Below are positions 63,332-64,000 of a stretch of DNA of 64,000 nt, piece after piece. The stretch comes from Planctomycetota bacterium (GTDB lineage: Bacteria; Planctomycetota; Planctomycetia; Pirellulales; Pirellulaceae), in NCBI GenBank assembly GCA_016872725.1, contig VGZC01000006.1, forward strand, positions 62,001 through 126,000, given 5' to 3'. The notes below the pieces were generated by a model, which saw only the letters and a program-made list of their open reading frames with translations, did no database searches and was not told the DNA's origin. The first letter of the stretch is position 1. Every line of letters begins with the position of its first letter. A program made the translations under genes and the position numbers.

Positions 63332-64000
63332 TCGCGGTTCGGCCTCGATGGCGAACAGCGACGCGCATGTCGGGCCGGGCACGAAGGCGAGATTCGCGGC
63401 GAGCATCAAGAGGCAGTACCCGACCTGCCCGCTCAGGAGGGCCAAACCGATCCAGATCGGAATCGCGAGCATCACGAGCAATGGCCGGGCCGTGCGGTTC
63501 CAGATCAGGACGCCGAAGGCGAGCGCATAGGCGACGATCGCGTGCGTCGCGAGATTCACGAGGAACAGTCCCGAGTCCGGCGAGACGAGGCGTGTCACGT
63601 CGAGAATCCGCGTTTCAGAACGGGCCGCCATCCACCACGCGGCGTCACCGTTCCACCAGGCTTCCCCGCCGAGCATATTGAGACCGATCATGACGTGCAG
63701 CGCGGCCAGGTGGACCTGCATCAACCGCACGGCGATGTGGGCCGCAACCGATCGCGCGGGCTCCTCCGACGACCGCGCCCTCCGCCACGGCGTTCCGAAA
63801 CCACCCGACGGCGCGATGCAGAGGTACGCCGCGAGCGCGGTGAGGACGCATTCAAAAGGCCCCGTCAGCATGGGCGCCCGGTGCACGTAGGAAAGGAGGC
63901 CGACCAGATTCAGGAGGGCCATCCAACGCGGCAGGACGCCGATCGCCAGCAACAGAGCGGAGGAGGCGAACACCGCGTGCGCGCCCCAGAGGAAACCCGC
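63323..64000 (-). CDS. HTTM-family membrane protein (5' partial)
   Basis: The 226 visible codons are open to the right edge, so the N-terminus is missing. At least five hydrophobic segments are visible, including LGVLPRWMALLNLVGLLSYV-like, NMLGGEAWWNGDAAWWMAARSET and LATHAIVAYALAFGVLIWN. The Trp-rich WWNGDAAWW segment and following LVNLATHAIVAYAL fit the HTTM domain (horizontally transferred transmembrane, distant relative of vitamin K-dependent gamma-carboxylase) frequent in planctomycetes. The C-terminus ends EAEPRTR, where the stop comes from the nine-base array. Function unknown. Confidence 0.7.
   Translation of the reverse strand, partial: AGFLWGAHAVFASSALLLAIGVLPRWMALLNLVGLLSYVHRAPMLTGPFECVLTALAAYLCIAPSGGFGTPWRRARSSEEPARSVAAHIAVRLMQVHLAALHVMIGLNMLGGEAWWNGDAAWWMAARSETRILDVTRLVSPDSGLFLVNLATHAIVAYALAFGVLIWNRTARPLLVMLAIPIWIGLALLSGQVGYCLLMLAANLAFVPGPTCASLFAIEAEPRTR

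Overview
The window is high-GC bacterial DNA that reads as a planctomycete (Planctomycetota) chromosome. The assignment is inferred from gene families: a large propeller/HEAT/LamG/heme-c lipoprotein of the planctomycete-verrucomicrobial type, an adjacent DUF1800 + DUF1501 pair, a DUF1080 protein, a Tat-exported Gfo/Idh/MocA oxidoreductase, a Ser/Thr kinase with the N-terminal segment common in planctomycete kinases, a PQQ-like propeller lipoprotein, and an mraZ standing apart from any division cluster. I see no rRNA, tRNA, prophage, insertion sequence or CRISPR array.

Layout. 1-8 kb: the end of a membrane protein, a one-TM protein, a small cytochrome and the giant heme lipoprotein, preceded by palindromic 30-bp repeats. 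8-10.4 kb, minus strand: solitary mraZ with its own promoter, TGGG operator boxes and terminator, a 32-copy hexanucleotide array, and a glycosyltransferase. 10.4-17 kb, plus strand: queA, a Nudix-like gene, iscS, an A-type Fe-S carrier, a fused cbiE-cbiT cobalamin methyltransferase, a PIG-L deacetylase and a NicO-type metal transporter. 17-26.4 kb: a secreted repeat protein, a 1302-residue receptor kinase, an RND-type exporter and a DUF1080 protein. 26.4-30 kb: UvrD-family helicase, moaC, a 55-codon stub resembling a polyprenyl synthetase N-terminus, and birA. 30-37 kb, minus strand: an HTH-receiver protein, smc and a FlgI-like HEAT lipoprotein. 37.5-42.6 kb: a deiodinase-like protein with an in-frame UGA, cutC, a TlpA-type lipoprotein and a PQQ-like lipoprotein. 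42.7-53.8 kb: a GNAT acetyltransferase, a DPP-IV-type peptidase, a Gfo/Idh/MocA enzyme, a HEAT protein, a GH36-like glycosidase and a small lipoprotein. 54-64 kb: DUF1800 and DUF1501, a three-gene ABC exporter, a sulfite-oxidase-like molybdoenzyme, a sugar-isomerase-like protein and a partial HTTM membrane protein.

Most striking observation. At 37517-39025 one reading frame is interrupted only by a TGA (37796-37798). The TGA sits exactly where iodothyronine-deiodinase-like thioredoxin folds carry Sec or Cys, in a C-L-T-U-P-P-F context, and both sides of the fold are intact. A hairpin 17 nt after the TGA, with its apical loop 25 nt after it, fits the bacterial SECIS model. I read it as a 502-residue exported selenoprotein that also carries a DsbD-alpha-like domain. 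No Sec machinery lies in the window, so selA, selB, selC and selD must be sought elsewhere in the genome.

Other signals are a REPIN-like inverted pair of GTAG-type hairpins at 53845-53919, four tandem arrays whose unit lengths (6, 9, 15, 30 bp) are all multiples of three, and five TGGG/TGGA boxes in front of mraZ. Genes that probably work together: iscS with the A-type carrier (Fe-S assembly); cbiET possibly with the NicO transporter (cobalt/cobalamin); moaC with the molybdoenzyme (cofactor supply); adaptor, permease and ATPase at 57.6-60.6 kb (one export complex, start and stop codons overlapping).
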